A stretch of 64,000 bases of DNA from Komagataeibacter xylinus (GCF_009834365.1 NZ_CP041348.1:1050501-1114500), one strand, 5' to 3'. Shown: positions 31,661 to 40,315, counted from the first letter of the stretch. Numbers and translations: made by a program. Notes: generated by a model from the letters alone, not told the origin.

Positions 31661-32353
31661 TCACTCCTGCCATGACGGCAAGCCACGCATGCGGCGCATG
31701 AGCCACACCCCCACCAGCGCCGAAAGGCCAAACAGCCCGATGGCAACCCCGATGCGCGCCCCACCCCCAAGCTGCATGCCCGTGCCCACCAGCACGAACA
31801 CCACGGTCTGCGGCAGGCTGCCCAGCAGGGTTGCCAGCACGAACGCCGTGACCCTGACCCCCAGCATGCCCGCGGCCAGGTTGAGCAGCAGCGCCGAGCC
31901 CACCGGCATGAGCCGCAGCGCCAGCACCGAGGCGAAGGGGGCCGCGCGTACGCAACCTTCCACCCGCGCCAGGGTTGCACCGAGGCGGGCGGGCATGCGC
32001 ACGCGCCCCGCCCACCGGCCCCAGCCATAGCCCCACAGGCACCCGGCCACCGTGGCCACCGTGGCAAGCAGGCATCCGGCCCCGATTCCGTAGGCCGCAC
32101 CTGCGGCAAAGCACACCGCCTGCCTGGGCAGGCCAAGCCCGCAGAATGCGCTGCCCGCCAGCACGAACACGGCCATGCCGCCCGGGCCCGCATTCAGGCC
32201 GCCGCCTGCCGCCAGCATGCCGCGCACGGCGGGCAGGCGGCCAAGCACCACCGTCAGCACGACAAAGGTCGCCAGCAGAAGCAGGGGCCGGACCAGCACG
32301 CGCAGGCTGCCCTGTGCCACGGGAAGGGGCGGTGCGGCGTGCGGTGCTGTCAT
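31661..32353 (-). CDS. VTT-domain (TVP38/DedA superfamily) membrane protein
   Basis: 230 residues from the ATG at 32353. Several helices with the VTT core: CGLGLPRQAVCFAAGAAYGIGAGCLLATVATVAGCLWGYGWGR and LRLMPVGSALLLNLAAGMLGVR. Proteins of this superfamily are linked to undecaprenyl-phosphate or lipid scrambling and flipping; a specific role here is not known. It is the first of two VTT proteins in the window. Divergent from ctaA. Confidence 0.88.
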   Translation of the reverse strand: MTAPHAAPPLPVAQGSLRVLVRPLLLLATFVVLTVVLGRLPAVRGMLAAGGGLNAGPGGMAVFVLAGSAFCGLGLPRQAVCFAAGAAYGIGAGCLLATVATVAGCLWGYGWGRWAGRVRMPARLGATLARVEGCVRAAPFASVLALRLMPVGSALLLNLAAGMLGVRVTAFVLATLLGSLPQTVVFVLVGTGMQLGGGARIGVAIGLFGLSALVGVWLMRRMRGLPSWQE

Positions 32354-32440
32354 GCGTGCGTCCCGGTTATGGAAGAATATATGTTCCTTCGCGCCTAGCA
32401 TCGCCTTGCGGCTGACTGCAAGGCCAGTCTAAATCCGGTT

Positions 32441-33541
32441 ATGTCCGCATATCCTTCCACTGGCTCCCTGATGGGCCGCACGCCCCCTTCCGCGCAGGAT
32501 CTGCGCAACAGGCAGCGTATCTCCACCTGGCTGTTTGCCATCTGCTTCATGCTCGTGGGCATGATCGCCCTTGGCGGCTACACGCGCCTGACCGGCTCGG
32601 GCCTGTCCATCATGGACTGGCGGCCGATCACCGGCATGATCCCGCCACTGAGCCATGCGGAGTGGGAGCGGCAGTTCGAACTGTACAAGACCATCCCGCA
32701 ATACAAGATTTTGCATGATGGCTTCGGGCTTGCGGGCTTCCAGCAGATCTTCTGGGCGGAATGGACGCACCGCTTCTGGGGGCGGCTGATGGGCTTCGTG
32801 CTGCTGGTGCCGCTGGTGTGGTTTTCCATCACCGGGGCGCTGAGCCGGGGGCTGGCGCTGCGGCTGGTGCTGTTTTTCGTGCTCGGCGGGCTGCAGGGCG
32901 CCATCGGGTGGTTCATGGTGGCATCGGGCTTCAACCCGGACAGCACGGCGGTCGCCCCCGTGCGCCTGGTGCTGCACCTGTGCTGCGCCTTCGCGCTCTA
33001 CATCGCCATTTTGTGGACGGCGCTGTCCGTGCGCACGCCGCGCCCCGCCTTCATTCCTGCAACCCCGGAAGTGCGGCGCATCCATGCGCTGGTCTGGGCC
33101 ATCTGCCTTCTGGTGGGCATAACCGTGATCGCGGGCGGCTTTACGGCGGGCACGCATGCGGGCTTCGCCTACAACACCTTCCCCCTTATGGATGGGCACC
33201 TGATCCCGCAGGGTTATGCAAAGCTGCACCCCTTCTGGCTGAACTGGTTCCAGAACGTTCCCGCCATCCAGTTCGACCACCGGCTGCTCGCCACCACCAC
33301 GGCGGTGCTGATCGGAGTTACGATCGTGCTCGGGCTGCGCACGCCGCAACTGGGCAAGGACGTGCATGCGGCCCTGACCATGCTGGGCTGGCTGGTGCTG
33401 CTGCAATACGCGCTGGGCGTGACCACGCTGCTGCTGGTCGTGCCGGTATGGGCGGGCACGGTGCACCAGACCTGTGCTGCCATCGTGCTGACGGCGGCCA
33501 TCATCACGCTGCACCGGCTGCGTGGGGTTGGCCGACCGTAA
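32441..33541 (+). CDS. ctaA: Heme A synthase (COX15/CtaA)
   Basis: 366 residues with eight helices. Conserved heme-ligand histidines lie in [25 protein letters not shown] and TVHQTCA; the [21 protein letters not shown] motif after helix 1 is diagnostic of the type-2 (alphaproteobacterial/mitochondrial) form. It oxidises heme O to heme A for a-type terminal oxidases. No oxidase genes adjoin it. A full repeat copy follows. Confidence 0.97.
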   Translation: MSAYPSTGSLMGRTPPSAQDLRNRQRISTWLFAICFMLVGMIALGGYTRLTGSGLSIMDWRPITGMIPPLSHAEWERQFELYKTIPQYKILHDGFGLAGFQQIFWAEWTHRFWGRLMGFVLLVPLVWFSITGALSRGLALRLVLFFVLGGLQGAIGWFMVASGFNPDSTAVAPVRLVLHLCCAFALYIAILWTALSVRTPRPAFIPATPEVRRIHALVWAICLLVGITVIAGGFTAGTHAGFAYNTFPLMDGHLIPQGYAKLHPFWLNWFQNVPAIQFDHRLLATTTAVLIGVTIVLGLRTPQLGKDVHAALTMLGWLVLLQYALGVTTLLLVVPVWAGTVHQTCAAIVLTAAIITLHRLRGVGRP

Positions 33542-33996
33542 ACGTATTGAAATACGCGACGAAACAGAGGGAAGTTTCTGATGAAGCTTGTTGAAAAAAG
33601 CTTCTTAAGGAGCGCCGCCTTTTTTGAAACAGGGCAGCACCCGGAAACTTTTACTGTTTTTAAATGACAGGCTCTTTTCAAGCAGTTCTTAAATCCTGCC
33701 CGTCGCGATAACGGTTTCACGGCCATGGGCAGGCGATCTGGCGCTGAGACAGGTTATGCTACGGAGTGTTACTGTCGTGCACCCCACGCTTGCACATTGG
33801 GCCAAACCGGGCAGAAATGCCGTTCATGAAAAACAGGTACAGACCAGTCCCCTGCCTTGAACGGGCATCCGGGCTGGCTCTCGCCGCGTTATGAAACCCG
33901 GCGTCAGGAGACTGGCCGGATGGCCTGCCGCGCCACGTCTTTTCCCGATCGGTGATTTTCTGCGATAAACCCCATCAAGACATGCAGGAATGGAAC
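33542..33996. other. Gene-free region with one repeat copy
   Basis: 455 bp between ctaA and a Gly/Trp-rich protein gene. The first third holds a full dispersed repeat (33572-33650). In the rest I see no convincing gene; a 22-codon ATG frame near 33827 lacks support. The promoter of the downstream gene is probably here. Confidence 0.5.
33572..33650 (+). repeat. Dispersed palindromic repeat, full copy
   Basis: 79 bp from AAGTTTCTG to GGAAACTT. The internal GAAGCTTGTTGAAAAAAGCTTC and the GCCGCC...-type second arm are present, though the second arm is diverged. Between codirectional genes. Confidence 0.75.
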
Positions 33997-34614
33997 ATGC
34001 ACAAGCTGAAACAGGCACTGACAGGCGTGACGCTGGCCCTGATTGCGTGCGGCTCACTGAGCCTGCCCGCCCATGCTGCCCCCCACGGGGGCGGCGGCTT
34101 TGGTGGGGGCGGCCACGGCGGTGGTGGCGGCTGGCATGGCGGCGGCGGGGGCTGGCGCGGTGGTGGGGGCGGTTGGCATGGCGGCGGGGGCTGGCATGGT
34201 GGCGGCGGCTGGGGTGGCTGGCACGGTGGATGGGGCTGGGGCGGCTGGGGTGCTGGCTACTACCCCGGCTATGTCGGCTGGGGTTACCCCATGGGCGGCT
34301 GGGGCTGGGGTTGGGGCGGCGGCTGGGGTGGCTGGGGCTGGCCCGGCTATTATGGCGCAGGCGCTGCGATGGGAGCTGCCGCGGCAAGTGCCAGCTATCG
34401 GGCTGCACCTGAAATCTATAACGCCACGGGCAATAACGCGCCTGAAGACGATTCCGTCTATGACAAGGATCTGTCCACCCTGCTGGCGCCTGCCCCGGCA
34501 CAGCCGCAGCCCGGCATGCAGGGTCAGAGCCAGCCTGCCCCGCAGCATCCTCCGGCTTCGTGCCCTAAAGGACAGGTCTATAACGACCTGACCGAAAGCT
34601 GCGACCGGCCCTGA
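33997..34614 (+). CDS. Secreted Gly/Trp-rich repeat protein
   Basis: 205 residues from the ATG at 33997, with AGGAA upstream. A signal peptide (about 1-27, ending PAHA) is followed by GGGGWHGGG-type repeats to about residue 115, a short aromatic and Ala-rich stretch, then a Pro/Gln-rich tail with two Cys (ASCPKGQ...SCDRP). Similar envelope proteins occur in Acetobacteraceae but have no assigned function. A smaller relative lies at 37857-38183. Confidence 0.78.
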   Translation: MHKLKQALTGVTLALIACGSLSLPAHAAPHGGGGFGGGGHGGGGGWHGGGGGWRGGGGGWHGGGGWHGGGGWGGWHGGWGWGGWGAGYYPGYVGWGYPMGGWGWGWGGGWGGWGWPGYYGAGAAMGAAAASASYRAAPEIYNATGNNAPEDDSVYDKDLSTLLAPAPAQPQPGMQGQSQPAPQHPPASCPKGQVYNDLTESCDRP

Positions 34615-34632
34615 GCGCGAAAGCATCATCAA

Positions 34633-34708
34633 TGTTTGTGGGTGCCGCCTTTTTTCCCGAAGGCGGCCCTTTCTGAAGCTTTTTGAAAAAAGCTTCACCA
34701 AAAACTTT
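34633..34708 (-). repeat. Dispersed palindromic repeat, full copy
   Basis: Reverse orientation. It has GCCGCCTTTTTTCCCGAAGGCGGC, then GCTTTTTGAAAAAAGC and the end CACCAAAAACTT. Between the convergent Gly/Trp-rich gene and hemH. Confidence 0.85.
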
Positions 34709-34733
34709 TCTCCGTTAGCGGGCGGGAGAGACC

Positions 34734-35789
34734 TCAGCCAGCAGAGACCGCCGGCTTACGTGGCAGCCAGCCTGCCAGTTCCTCGCGCACCAGGGTCTCG
34801 AGCAGGTCAATGGCATCGGGAGAGTTGTTCAGGCACGGAATCAGGGCCAGTTCCTTGCCACCTGCCTTGATGAAGTCTGCCCCCGCCTCGTTGCCGATTT
34901 CATCGAGCGTTTCAATACAGTCGGAAATGAAGCCCGGCGTAATCACCGCAATGCGCTCGATGCCCTGCGCTGGCAGCGACTCGATAAACGGCGCGGTATA
35001 GGGTTCCAGCCATTTTGCCGGGCCAAAGCGGGACTGGAAGGTGAGCGGCATCATCTGCGCGTCATACCCCATGGCACGGCGTAGCGCGACGATGGTGCGC
35101 GCGCATTCATCGGCATAGCTGTCGCCCTTTTCCACATACACCCTGGGCAGGCCGTGGAAGGAGGCAACAATCATCTGCGGCCTGAAATCAAGCGTTTCGA
35201 GCCGGGCCGTGATCGAGCGCCCGAGGGCCGCGATATAGGCCGGATGGTCGGCAAAGGCCGGCAGGGTGCGGATGGCGGGCTGGTTGCGCAGCCGCATCAG
35301 GGCACGAAACGCCTGGTCATTGGCCGTGGCCGTGGTGGTGGCGCTGTATTGCGGGTAAAGCGGAGCAAGCAGGATACGGTCGCACCCCTGTGCCACCAGC
35401 TCATGCAGCGCCTGCTTTATGGAGGGCTGGCCATAGCGCATGCCCCACGCCACCGGCACATCGTCAGCCGCCAGCCTTTGTGCCAGCATTTCCGCCTGGT
35501 CGCGCGTATAGGTGCGCAGCGGGCTTTCATCACGGTCATGGTGCCAGATGCGGTGATACGCCTCGCCCGACCTGCGCGGGCGGAAGGTCAGCACCGGGCC
35601 ATACAGGATCGGCTTCCAGATCAGGGGGCTGGCTTCAATAATGCGCCGGTCTGACAGGAATTCGGCCAGATAGCGGCGTACTGCGCCATAGCCGGTACCA
35701 TCGGGCGTGCCAAGATTGCTTAGCAGAACCCCGTTGCGCGGCGGCGCATCTTCATGCCCCGCCGCGCGGTTTACAGTAATAAATGTCAT
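34734..35789 (-). CDS. hemH: Ferrochelatase
   Basis: 351 residues from the ATG at 35789 (MTFITVNRAAG); a further in-frame start at 35825 is less likely. GVLLSNLGTPDG at the N terminus, LAPLYPQYSATTTA, VASFHGLPRVYVEKGD with the metal-site His, and TFQSRFGPAKWLEPYT are ferrochelatase signatures. It inserts ferrous iron into protoporphyrin IX. It follows a 40-codon small ORF and mutY on the same strand. Confidence 0.97.
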   Translation of the reverse strand: MTFITVNRAAGHEDAPPRNGVLLSNLGTPDGTGYGAVRRYLAEFLSDRRIIEASPLIWKPILYGPVLTFRPRRSGEAYHRIWHHDRDESPLRTYTRDQAEMLAQRLAADDVPVAWGMRYGQPSIKQALHELVAQGCDRILLAPLYPQYSATTTATANDQAFRALMRLRNQPAIRTLPAFADHPAYIAALGRSITARLETLDFRPQMIVASFHGLPRVYVEKGDSYADECARTIVALRRAMGYDAQMMPLTFQSRFGPAKWLEPYTAPFIESLPAQGIERIAVITPGFISDCIETLDEIGNEAGADFIKAGGKELALIPCLNNSPDAIDLLETLVREELAGWLPRKPAVSAG

Positions 35790-35861
35790 GCTCCGGCTGC
35801 TACAGGAAGCCGGAGGCGGATGCAAAGGACCAGCAGCCCCTCACCCTGCATGGGGTGCATC

Positions 35862-35984
35862 CTAGCGCCGGGCGCGCACCCGGACCGGCTGCATGGCGCG
35901 CGCAGGAGCTGAACAGTAACGGGTGGCGGCAACAAGGCCCAGCAGGGCCATAACGGGGGAAAGCATCTGGACAAAAGCGAACAT
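35862..35984 (-). CDS. 40-residue predicted small membrane protein
   Basis: An ATG-started frame of 40 codons between mutY and hemH. The product starts MFAFVQMLSPVMALLGLVAA, a likely membrane helix, and ends with a basic tail (VRVRARR). An AGGAAAGG element ends eight bases before the ATG, a strong ribosome-binding site that the surrounding non-coding DNA lacks. 72 bp separate its stop from the hemH start. No family is recognised; translation is an inference from the Shine-Dalgarno and the helix-plus-basic-tail layout. Confidence 0.5.
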   Translation of the reverse strand: MFAFVQMLSPVMALLGLVAATRYCSAPARAMQPVRVRARR

Positions 35985-36044
35985 TACGGTCCCTTTCCTG
36001 ATCGGACACGTATTACTCAACCGCGTGGATCATGGCGGCGTCAA

Positions 36045-37118
36045 TCAAAAAATACCGGCCCTGCGTGCAACCTTTACGCATTTGCTCATGAGCGAGGGCA
36101 GCGCCACGGCACCATCACCGGGGTAATGCACGCATCCCTGTGCGGCCATGCTGTTGGGAAAGGCTGCAATTGTGGCTGCGTACACATCCACCAGCAGGGT
36201 GAAATGGGTGAACACATGCTTCACCTGCCCCACCATGCGCCAGCGTGGGTGCAGGCCGGGCGCGGCAGGAGCCTGCGCCAATGCCTCGGCCTCGGGCCAC
36301 GGGTCATCGCGCCAGTGCGGCCCCGGCAGGCCCATCATGCCGCCGAGCAGCCCTTTTTCGGGGCGGCGGACCAGCAGCAGGCCCCCGGCTTCATCCACCA
36401 GGCAGAAATGCACGCCATGCCGCACGGGCCGCGCGATCCTGGGCGCGCGACGCGGCAGGGTGGCGGCAATGCCCTGCGCATGGCCCGCGCAGGCTTCGCG
36501 CCACGGGCACAGTACGCAGGCCGGGTTGCGCGGCGTGCAGATACCCGCCCCAAGATCAAACAGCGCCTGCGCAAAATCGGAGGGGCGGGCTTTGGCCTGC
36601 GCATCGCCGTTCAGGGTCACGGCGCGGGCGGCAATGGCCTTGCGGGCACCGGGCAGCGGATCGGTCAGGGCAAACAGGCGGCTGGTCACGCGCTCCACGT
36701 TGCCATCCACCGGCACCACGGGGCGGCCAAAGGCGATGGCAGCAATGGCCGCTGCCGTATAGGCCCCGATTCCCGGCAGTTCCAGCAGCCCTTCCACCGT
36801 ATCGGGAAAAGTGCCGCCACGCGCTGCCACGGCCCTGGCGCAGGCATGCAGGTTGCGCGCGCGGGCGTAGTAGCCAAGCCCTGCCCACAGCGCCATGACC
36901 TGATCCTGCGGCGCGCGGGCCAGCGCCGTGACATCGGGGAAGGCGGCAAGGAAACGCTCGAAATAGGGCATGACCGCCGTGACCGTGGTCTGCTGGAGCA
37001 TGATCTCGCTCAGCCACACCCGATAGGGATCAATGTTCTGGCCGGGCAGCGCGCGCCATGGCAGAATGCGACGGTGCCGGTCATACCAGCGTAACAGATC
37101 GGTAGCACAAGGTAACAC
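36045..37118 (-). CDS. mutY: A/G-specific adenine DNA glycosylase MutY
   Basis: 357 residues from a GTG at 37118. Family homology starts only about ten residues later (DLLRWYDRHRRILPWR), so no downstream ATG fits. The helix-hairpin-helix is LPGIGAYTAAAIAAIAFG, the catalytic Asp region is PVDGNVERV, and the 4Fe-4S cysteines follow C-x6-C-x2-C-x5-C (CTPRNPACVLCPWREAC). A C-terminal NUDIX-like domain (LLLVRRPEKGLLGGMMGLPG) reads 8-oxoG. It removes A opposite 8-oxoG. Only ten bases separate its start from the divergent dciA start. Confidence 0.95.
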   Translation of the reverse strand: MLPCATDLLRWYDRHRRILPWRALPGQNIDPYRVWLSEIMLQQTTVTAVMPYFERFLAAFPDVTALARAPQDQVMALWAGLGYYARARNLHACARAVAARGGTFPDTVEGLLELPGIGAYTAAAIAAIAFGRPVVPVDGNVERVTSRLFALTDPLPGARKAIAARAVTLNGDAQAKARPSDFAQALFDLGAGICTPRNPACVLCPWREACAGHAQGIAATLPRRAPRIARPVRHGVHFCLVDEAGGLLLVRRPEKGLLGGMMGLPGPHWRDDPWPEAEALAQAPAAPGLHPRWRMVGQVKHVFTHFTLLVDVYAATIAAFPNSMAAQGCVHYPGDGAVALPSLMSKCVKVARRAGIF

Positions 37119-37128
37119 GGACCCGGTT

Positions 37129-37626
37129 ATGACGAACCCGCCGCCACGCAGCAAGAAAAAGAACGAAGCCGCGCCCCCCGAGCCGCCGCGCCGGGCTTTT
37201 CGCGCGCGCAGCATGGCCGCCCTGCTGCCCCAGATCAGCCAGCCGGTCTTTCGCAAGCAGTCGGCTGCCGCCGTGCAGGTCATGGCGGACTGGGCGGATA
37301 TTGTCGGCCCCCATCTGGCCGCCCTGACCGTGCCGCGCAGGCTCTCGGCCGGCACGCTGACAGTGGGCTGCCAGGGGCCGGTGGCGATGGAACTGCAGCA
37401 CCTCGCCCCCACCGTCATTGCCCGCATCAACACCACCTGCGGCACCGGCGTGGTCAAGCGGCTGAAAATGGTGCAGGACCTGATCGCACTGCCCCGGCAG
37501 GCCCGCCCCCCTGCCCCGCCGCGCACGCCGCCTGCCCCCGTGGATATTGACGACATGCCCGACGGCCCGCTGAAAGAGGCGCTGGCTTCACTCGGCGGAT
37601 GGCTCCGCGCCCGGCAGGACCGATGA
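37129..37626 (+). CDS. dciA: DUF721 / DciA-family replicative helicase loader
   Basis: 165 residues from the ATG at 37129. A basic Pro-rich N terminus precedes the DUF721 domain: VMADWADIVGPHLAALTVPRRLSAGTLTVGCQGPVAMELQHLAPTVIARINTTCG. DUF721 proteins are the DciA helicase-loader family that helps DnaB in bacteria lacking DnaC/DnaI. Divergent from mutY, as is common in alphaproteobacteria. The C-terminal tail is Pro-rich. Confidence 0.85.
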   Translation: MTNPPPRSKKKNEAAPPEPPRRAFRARSMAALLPQISQPVFRKQSAAAVQVMADWADIVGPHLAALTVPRRLSAGTLTVGCQGPVAMELQHLAPTVIARINTTCGTGVVKRLKMVQDLIALPRQARPPAPPRTPPAPVDIDDMPDGPLKEALASLGGWLRARQDR

Positions 37627-37634
37627 AAAGATGA

Positions 37635-37682
37635 AAGTTTCTGGTAAAGCTTTTTTTTAAAAAGGCGGCACCCAGAAACTTT
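37635..37682 (+). repeat. Dispersed palindromic repeat, collapsed copy
   Basis: Both ends are present (AAAGTTTCTGG ... CCCAGAAACTT), but the middle runs from the first hairpin's T-run straight into the second hairpin's right arm (AAAAAGGCGGC). It looks as if the DNA between the two T/A tracts was deleted. Confidence 0.75.
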
Positions 37683-37856
37683 TATTCTGCTGGAAACCGC
37701 CCGGATGAGTCGCCATATCCCGACTGTCATGAAAACGCCCTGTTCCGGGGGCTTCCTGATACGTAACATCACGGAACGGTGAGGGTATGGGGCTGGATAT
37801 CTACCCGATCCGTGCCAATATCGCGCTTGCAATGGTACAAAAAAGGAACCCGTCAG

Positions 37857-38183
37857 ATGCGTAAGTTGGCTCTGCTGCTGGCTGTATCCATGGGACTGGT
37901 TGGCGTTCTGCCTGCCCCTGCCGCCCATGCATGGGGGGGTGGCTGGCGGGGTGGCCCCGGTTGGGGCGGCGGCTGGCACCGTGGCTGGGGCTGGGGTGGC
38001 TTTGGCATGGGCATGGCTGCCGGCACCGCGCTGGGCGTAGCCATGTCGCCCTATCGCTACCGGCCTTATGGCTACGGGTATGGCTATCCGGCCTACGGTT
38101 ATCCACCGCCGCCCTACCCGGTTTATGCCTATCCGCCGCCGCCACCTCCGCCGCCTCCGGCCTATTACGGTTATTACCGCTAG
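37857..38183 (+). CDS. Secreted Gly/Trp- and Pro/Tyr-rich protein
   Basis: 108 residues from the ATG at 37857, preceded by AAGGAA. A signal peptide (about 1-25, ending AAHA) is followed by a WGGGW-type glycine-rich segment and a Tyr/Pro-rich tail (YGYPPPPYPVYAYPPPPPP). The layout resembles the larger protein at 33997-34614. Similar low-complexity envelope proteins are known in the group, but function is unassigned. Confidence 0.75.
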   Translation: MRKLALLLAVSMGLVGVLPAPAAHAWGGGWRGGPGWGGGWHRGWGWGGFGMGMAAGTALGVAMSPYRYRPYGYGYGYPAYGYPPPPYPVYAYPPPPPPPPPAYYGYYR

Positions 38184-38199
38184 GATCTGAAACGGAAGG

Positions 38200-38274
38200 A
38201 AGTTCTGGTAAAACTTTTTCCAAAAGGCTTCGTAAAGGTGCCGCCATTTAAAAAGTCGGCACCCGAACACGTTT
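38200..38274 (+). repeat. Dispersed palindromic repeat, diverged full copy
   Basis: AAGTTCTGGTAAAACTTTTTCC at the left; TGCCGCCATTTAAAAAGTCGGCA and ACCCGAACACGTTT at the right. More mismatches than other copies. Between the convergent Pro/Tyr-rich gene and trpF; its end overlaps the last codon of trpF. Confidence 0.65.
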
Positions 38275-38899
38275 AAAGGCTGCGGGCCGCCTGCACGAAT
38301 TCACGGATCAACGCAGGCGACTTGATGCCGGGGGCTGTCTCTACCCCGGATGAGACATCCACCGCCCGCGCCCCGCTGCGGGTTATGGCCTCACGCACGG
38401 TATCGGGCCGCAGGCCACCGGCCAGCATCCACGGTACTGGCGCCTGCCAACCCTCGGTCAGGCTCCAGTCAAAGGCCTGCGCATTGCCGCCGGGGCGCTG
38501 CGCCCCCGCAGGCGGGCGGGATTCGATCACCAGCCCATCAACCGTGCAGGCCTGCGGCAGGTCGGCACGGGCGGCAATGCCGGCAGCCAGCCACACCGGC
38601 ACGCCAAACCGGGCGCGGATGGCGGCGGCACGGGCTGCGGTATCGTAAATCTGCAATCCATCGAGTGCGACCGTATCCAGCACGTGACGGATTTCGTCAT
38701 CCGTCGGGCGCACGAACAGGCCGATGGCGCGCGGACCGCCTACCGGCAGGCGGTGCACCAGTGGGGCTGCCTGCGGGGCCGTGACATGGCGGGGCGAGCG
38801 GCTGAAAAACACGAACCCCACCCAGTCGGCCCCGGCCGCACAGGCGGCATCGAGCCCCGCCCCGTCACGGATGCCGCATATCTTGACCCTGACTGTCAT
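38273..38899 (-). CDS. trpF: Phosphoribosylanthranilate isomerase
   Basis: 208 residues. Starts VKICGIRDGAGLDAACAAGADWVGFVF, the catalytic Cys in KICGIR, and has ALDGLQI, and the phosphate-binding end ARAVDVSSGVE. It catalyses the third step of tryptophan synthesis. It follows pyrF with a repeat between; trpB and trpA are not in the window. Confidence 0.97.
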   Translation of the reverse strand: MTVRVKICGIRDGAGLDAACAAGADWVGFVFFSRSPRHVTAPQAAPLVHRLPVGGPRAIGLFVRPTDDEIRHVLDTVALDGLQIYDTAARAAAIRARFGVPVWLAAGIAARADLPQACTVDGLVIESRPPAGAQRPGGNAQAFDWSLTEGWQAPVPWMLAGGLRPDTVREAITRSGARAVDVSSGVETAPGIKSPALIREFVQAARSL

Positions 38900-38928
38900 T
38901 GTGATCCTGCCGCTACCTTAAAATTTCA

Positions 38929-39005
38929 AAGTTTCCGGGTGCCGCCTTTTTTCAAAAAGACCACATTCTTCTCAGGCTTTTTGGAAAAAGCCTCACCAAA
39001 AACTT
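38929..39005 (-). repeat. Dispersed palindromic repeat, full copy
   Basis: Reverse orientation, 77 bp, AAGTTTCCGG to CCAAAAACTT. The GCCGCCTTTTTTCAAAAAG arm has a diverged partner; GGCTTTTTGGAAAAAGCC is intact. It lies in the short gap between pyrF and trpF on the minus strand. Confidence 0.85.
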
Positions 39006-39008
39006 TTT

Positions 39009-39728
39009 TCAGGAGAGTGCCGTTTGCAGTTCGGCAGCAATAGCCGCAGCAGCAGCCGCAGGGTTGTCGGCGCGGGTAATGGGGCGGCCCACCACAATCC
39101 AGTCTGCTCCGGCAGCGCTTGCCTGTGCCGGGGTCATGACCCGCTTCTGGTCGCCCAGGGCACTGCCTGCGGGGCGGATTCCGGGCACCACCAGCACCGG
39201 TGCCGCACCAAGCGCGGCCCGTAGCGGCGCAATCTCGTGCGAGGAACAGACAAGACCATCCGCACCCGAGTCCATGGCCAGCGCGCCAAGACGTAGCACC
39301 TGCGCCTCCACGCTGCCCTGCACCCCGGTTTCGTGCAGGGCGGCCTCATCCATGCTGGTCAGCACGGTCACGGCCAGCAGCATCGGGCGGGCCCCTTCGG
39401 GAAAGGTCTCGTCAATCGCCTTGCGGGCGGCGGCAATCATGGCGGGGCCACCGCTGGCATGGATGGTCAGCATGGCGGGCCGGAGTGCAGCCAGGCTGCC
39501 AATGGCCGAGGCCACGGTGTTGGGAATGTCGTGCAGCTTGAGGTCAAGAAAGAGCGGGCTCTCGCCTGCCGCTTCGCGCACCGCATCGAGCCCGCAGGCA
39601 TAGGTGAACTCGAGCCCCAGCTTGACCATGCCTGCCTGCCCCGCCACCTGCTCACGCCAGCTTGTGGCCTGTGCGGTGTCCTTGGTGTCGAGGGCAACGA
39701 TCAGGCGGGTGGGCCGTCCATGGCTCAT
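39009..39728 (-). CDS. pyrF: Orotidine 5'-phosphate decarboxylase
   Basis: 239 residues from the ATG at 39728, with GGAG upstream. LIVALDTKD, FLDLKLHDIPNTV (the DxKxxD catalytic array) and VVPGIRPAG are the family signatures. It makes UMP from OMP. It lies 40 bp after lapA, which it follows on the same strand; pyrF-lapA association is also seen in enterobacteria. Confidence 0.97.
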   Translation of the reverse strand: MSHGRPTRLIVALDTKDTAQATSWREQVAGQAGMVKLGLEFTYACGLDAVREAAGESPLFLDLKLHDIPNTVASAIGSLAALRPAMLTIHASGGPAMIAAARKAIDETFPEGARPMLLAVTVLTSMDEAALHETGVQGSVEAQVLRLGALAMDSGADGLVCSSHEIAPLRAALGAAPVLVVPGIRPAGSALGDQKRVMTPAQASAAGADWIVVGRPITRADNPAAAAAAIAAELQTALS

Positions 39729-39768
39729 TGGCGGTGCTCCAGAGGCAGAAATGGCGAGTTGGTCAGGA

Positions 39769-40194
39769 TCAGGAGTGCTCGGGCGGCCTGGGCAGCGTGG
39801 CAGGCTGCGCAGCAGCCTCAGGGGCAGGAGCCACCTCAGGCGCGGGCGGCGTCTCGACCGGCTGGGGTGTGGCATAGGCCTTGAGCATGGGGGAATTGGC
39901 CGGGGCCGATGTCAGGCCCGGCAGGCGGGCGGGTGCATCGGTCTCAGGCAGGCTGGCGCGCAGAGTGCGCAGTTCCTGCTCGGCGCGGCGCGCGCGGCGG
40001 ATCTGGCGCAGCACCACAACCCAGACACTGGCCGAGCCGGTGGCGTAGAACAGGGCGGCCACCAGAAGCGCCAGCACGCCGGGGGATGACGTCCATTTCC
40101 ACTGCAGCCATGACAGTTCCACTGGCGCCTGATTGCAGGCCGCGAAAATGATCAGTGCCACGGTCACGGGCAGGGTGATGAAAAGACGTATCAT
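39769..40194 (-). CDS. lapA: LapA-domain (DUF1049) membrane protein
   Basis: 141 residues. Two helices (about 3-22 and 38-62) with a short loop (NQAPVELSWLQWKWTSSP) typical of LapA, then a cytoplasmic coiled segment (RRARRAEQELRTLRASLPE) and a Pro/Ala-rich tail. LapA acts with LapB in control of LPS synthesis in E. coli; lapB is not adjacent here. Confidence 0.82.
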   Translation of the reverse strand: MIRLFITLPVTVALIIFAACNQAPVELSWLQWKWTSSPGVLALLVAALFYATGSASVWVVVLRQIRRARRAEQELRTLRASLPETDAPARLPGLTSAPANSPMLKAYATPQPVETPPAPEVAPAPEAAAQPATLPRPPEHS

Positions 40195-40315
40195 GATCCT
40201 GTTTCCCTACCCTTAACAACCAGAGCCTGCAAGAAAATCAATTCCTGCGGCGCTGCCTTGATCGCGCGGCACGGGCATGGTTGCCTGTACCACACAGGGT
40301 GCAGGGAGCGGAGCA

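Noticed and set aside
33827..33895. 22-codon ATG frame in the ctaA downstream gap
   Set aside because: No ribosome-binding site and no conserved or structural feature.
36045..38270. 741-codon minus-strand frame extending mutY far upstream
   Set aside because: Family homology begins just after 37118; the extension overlaps dciA and the Pro/Tyr-rich gene and is Pro/Arg-rich noise.
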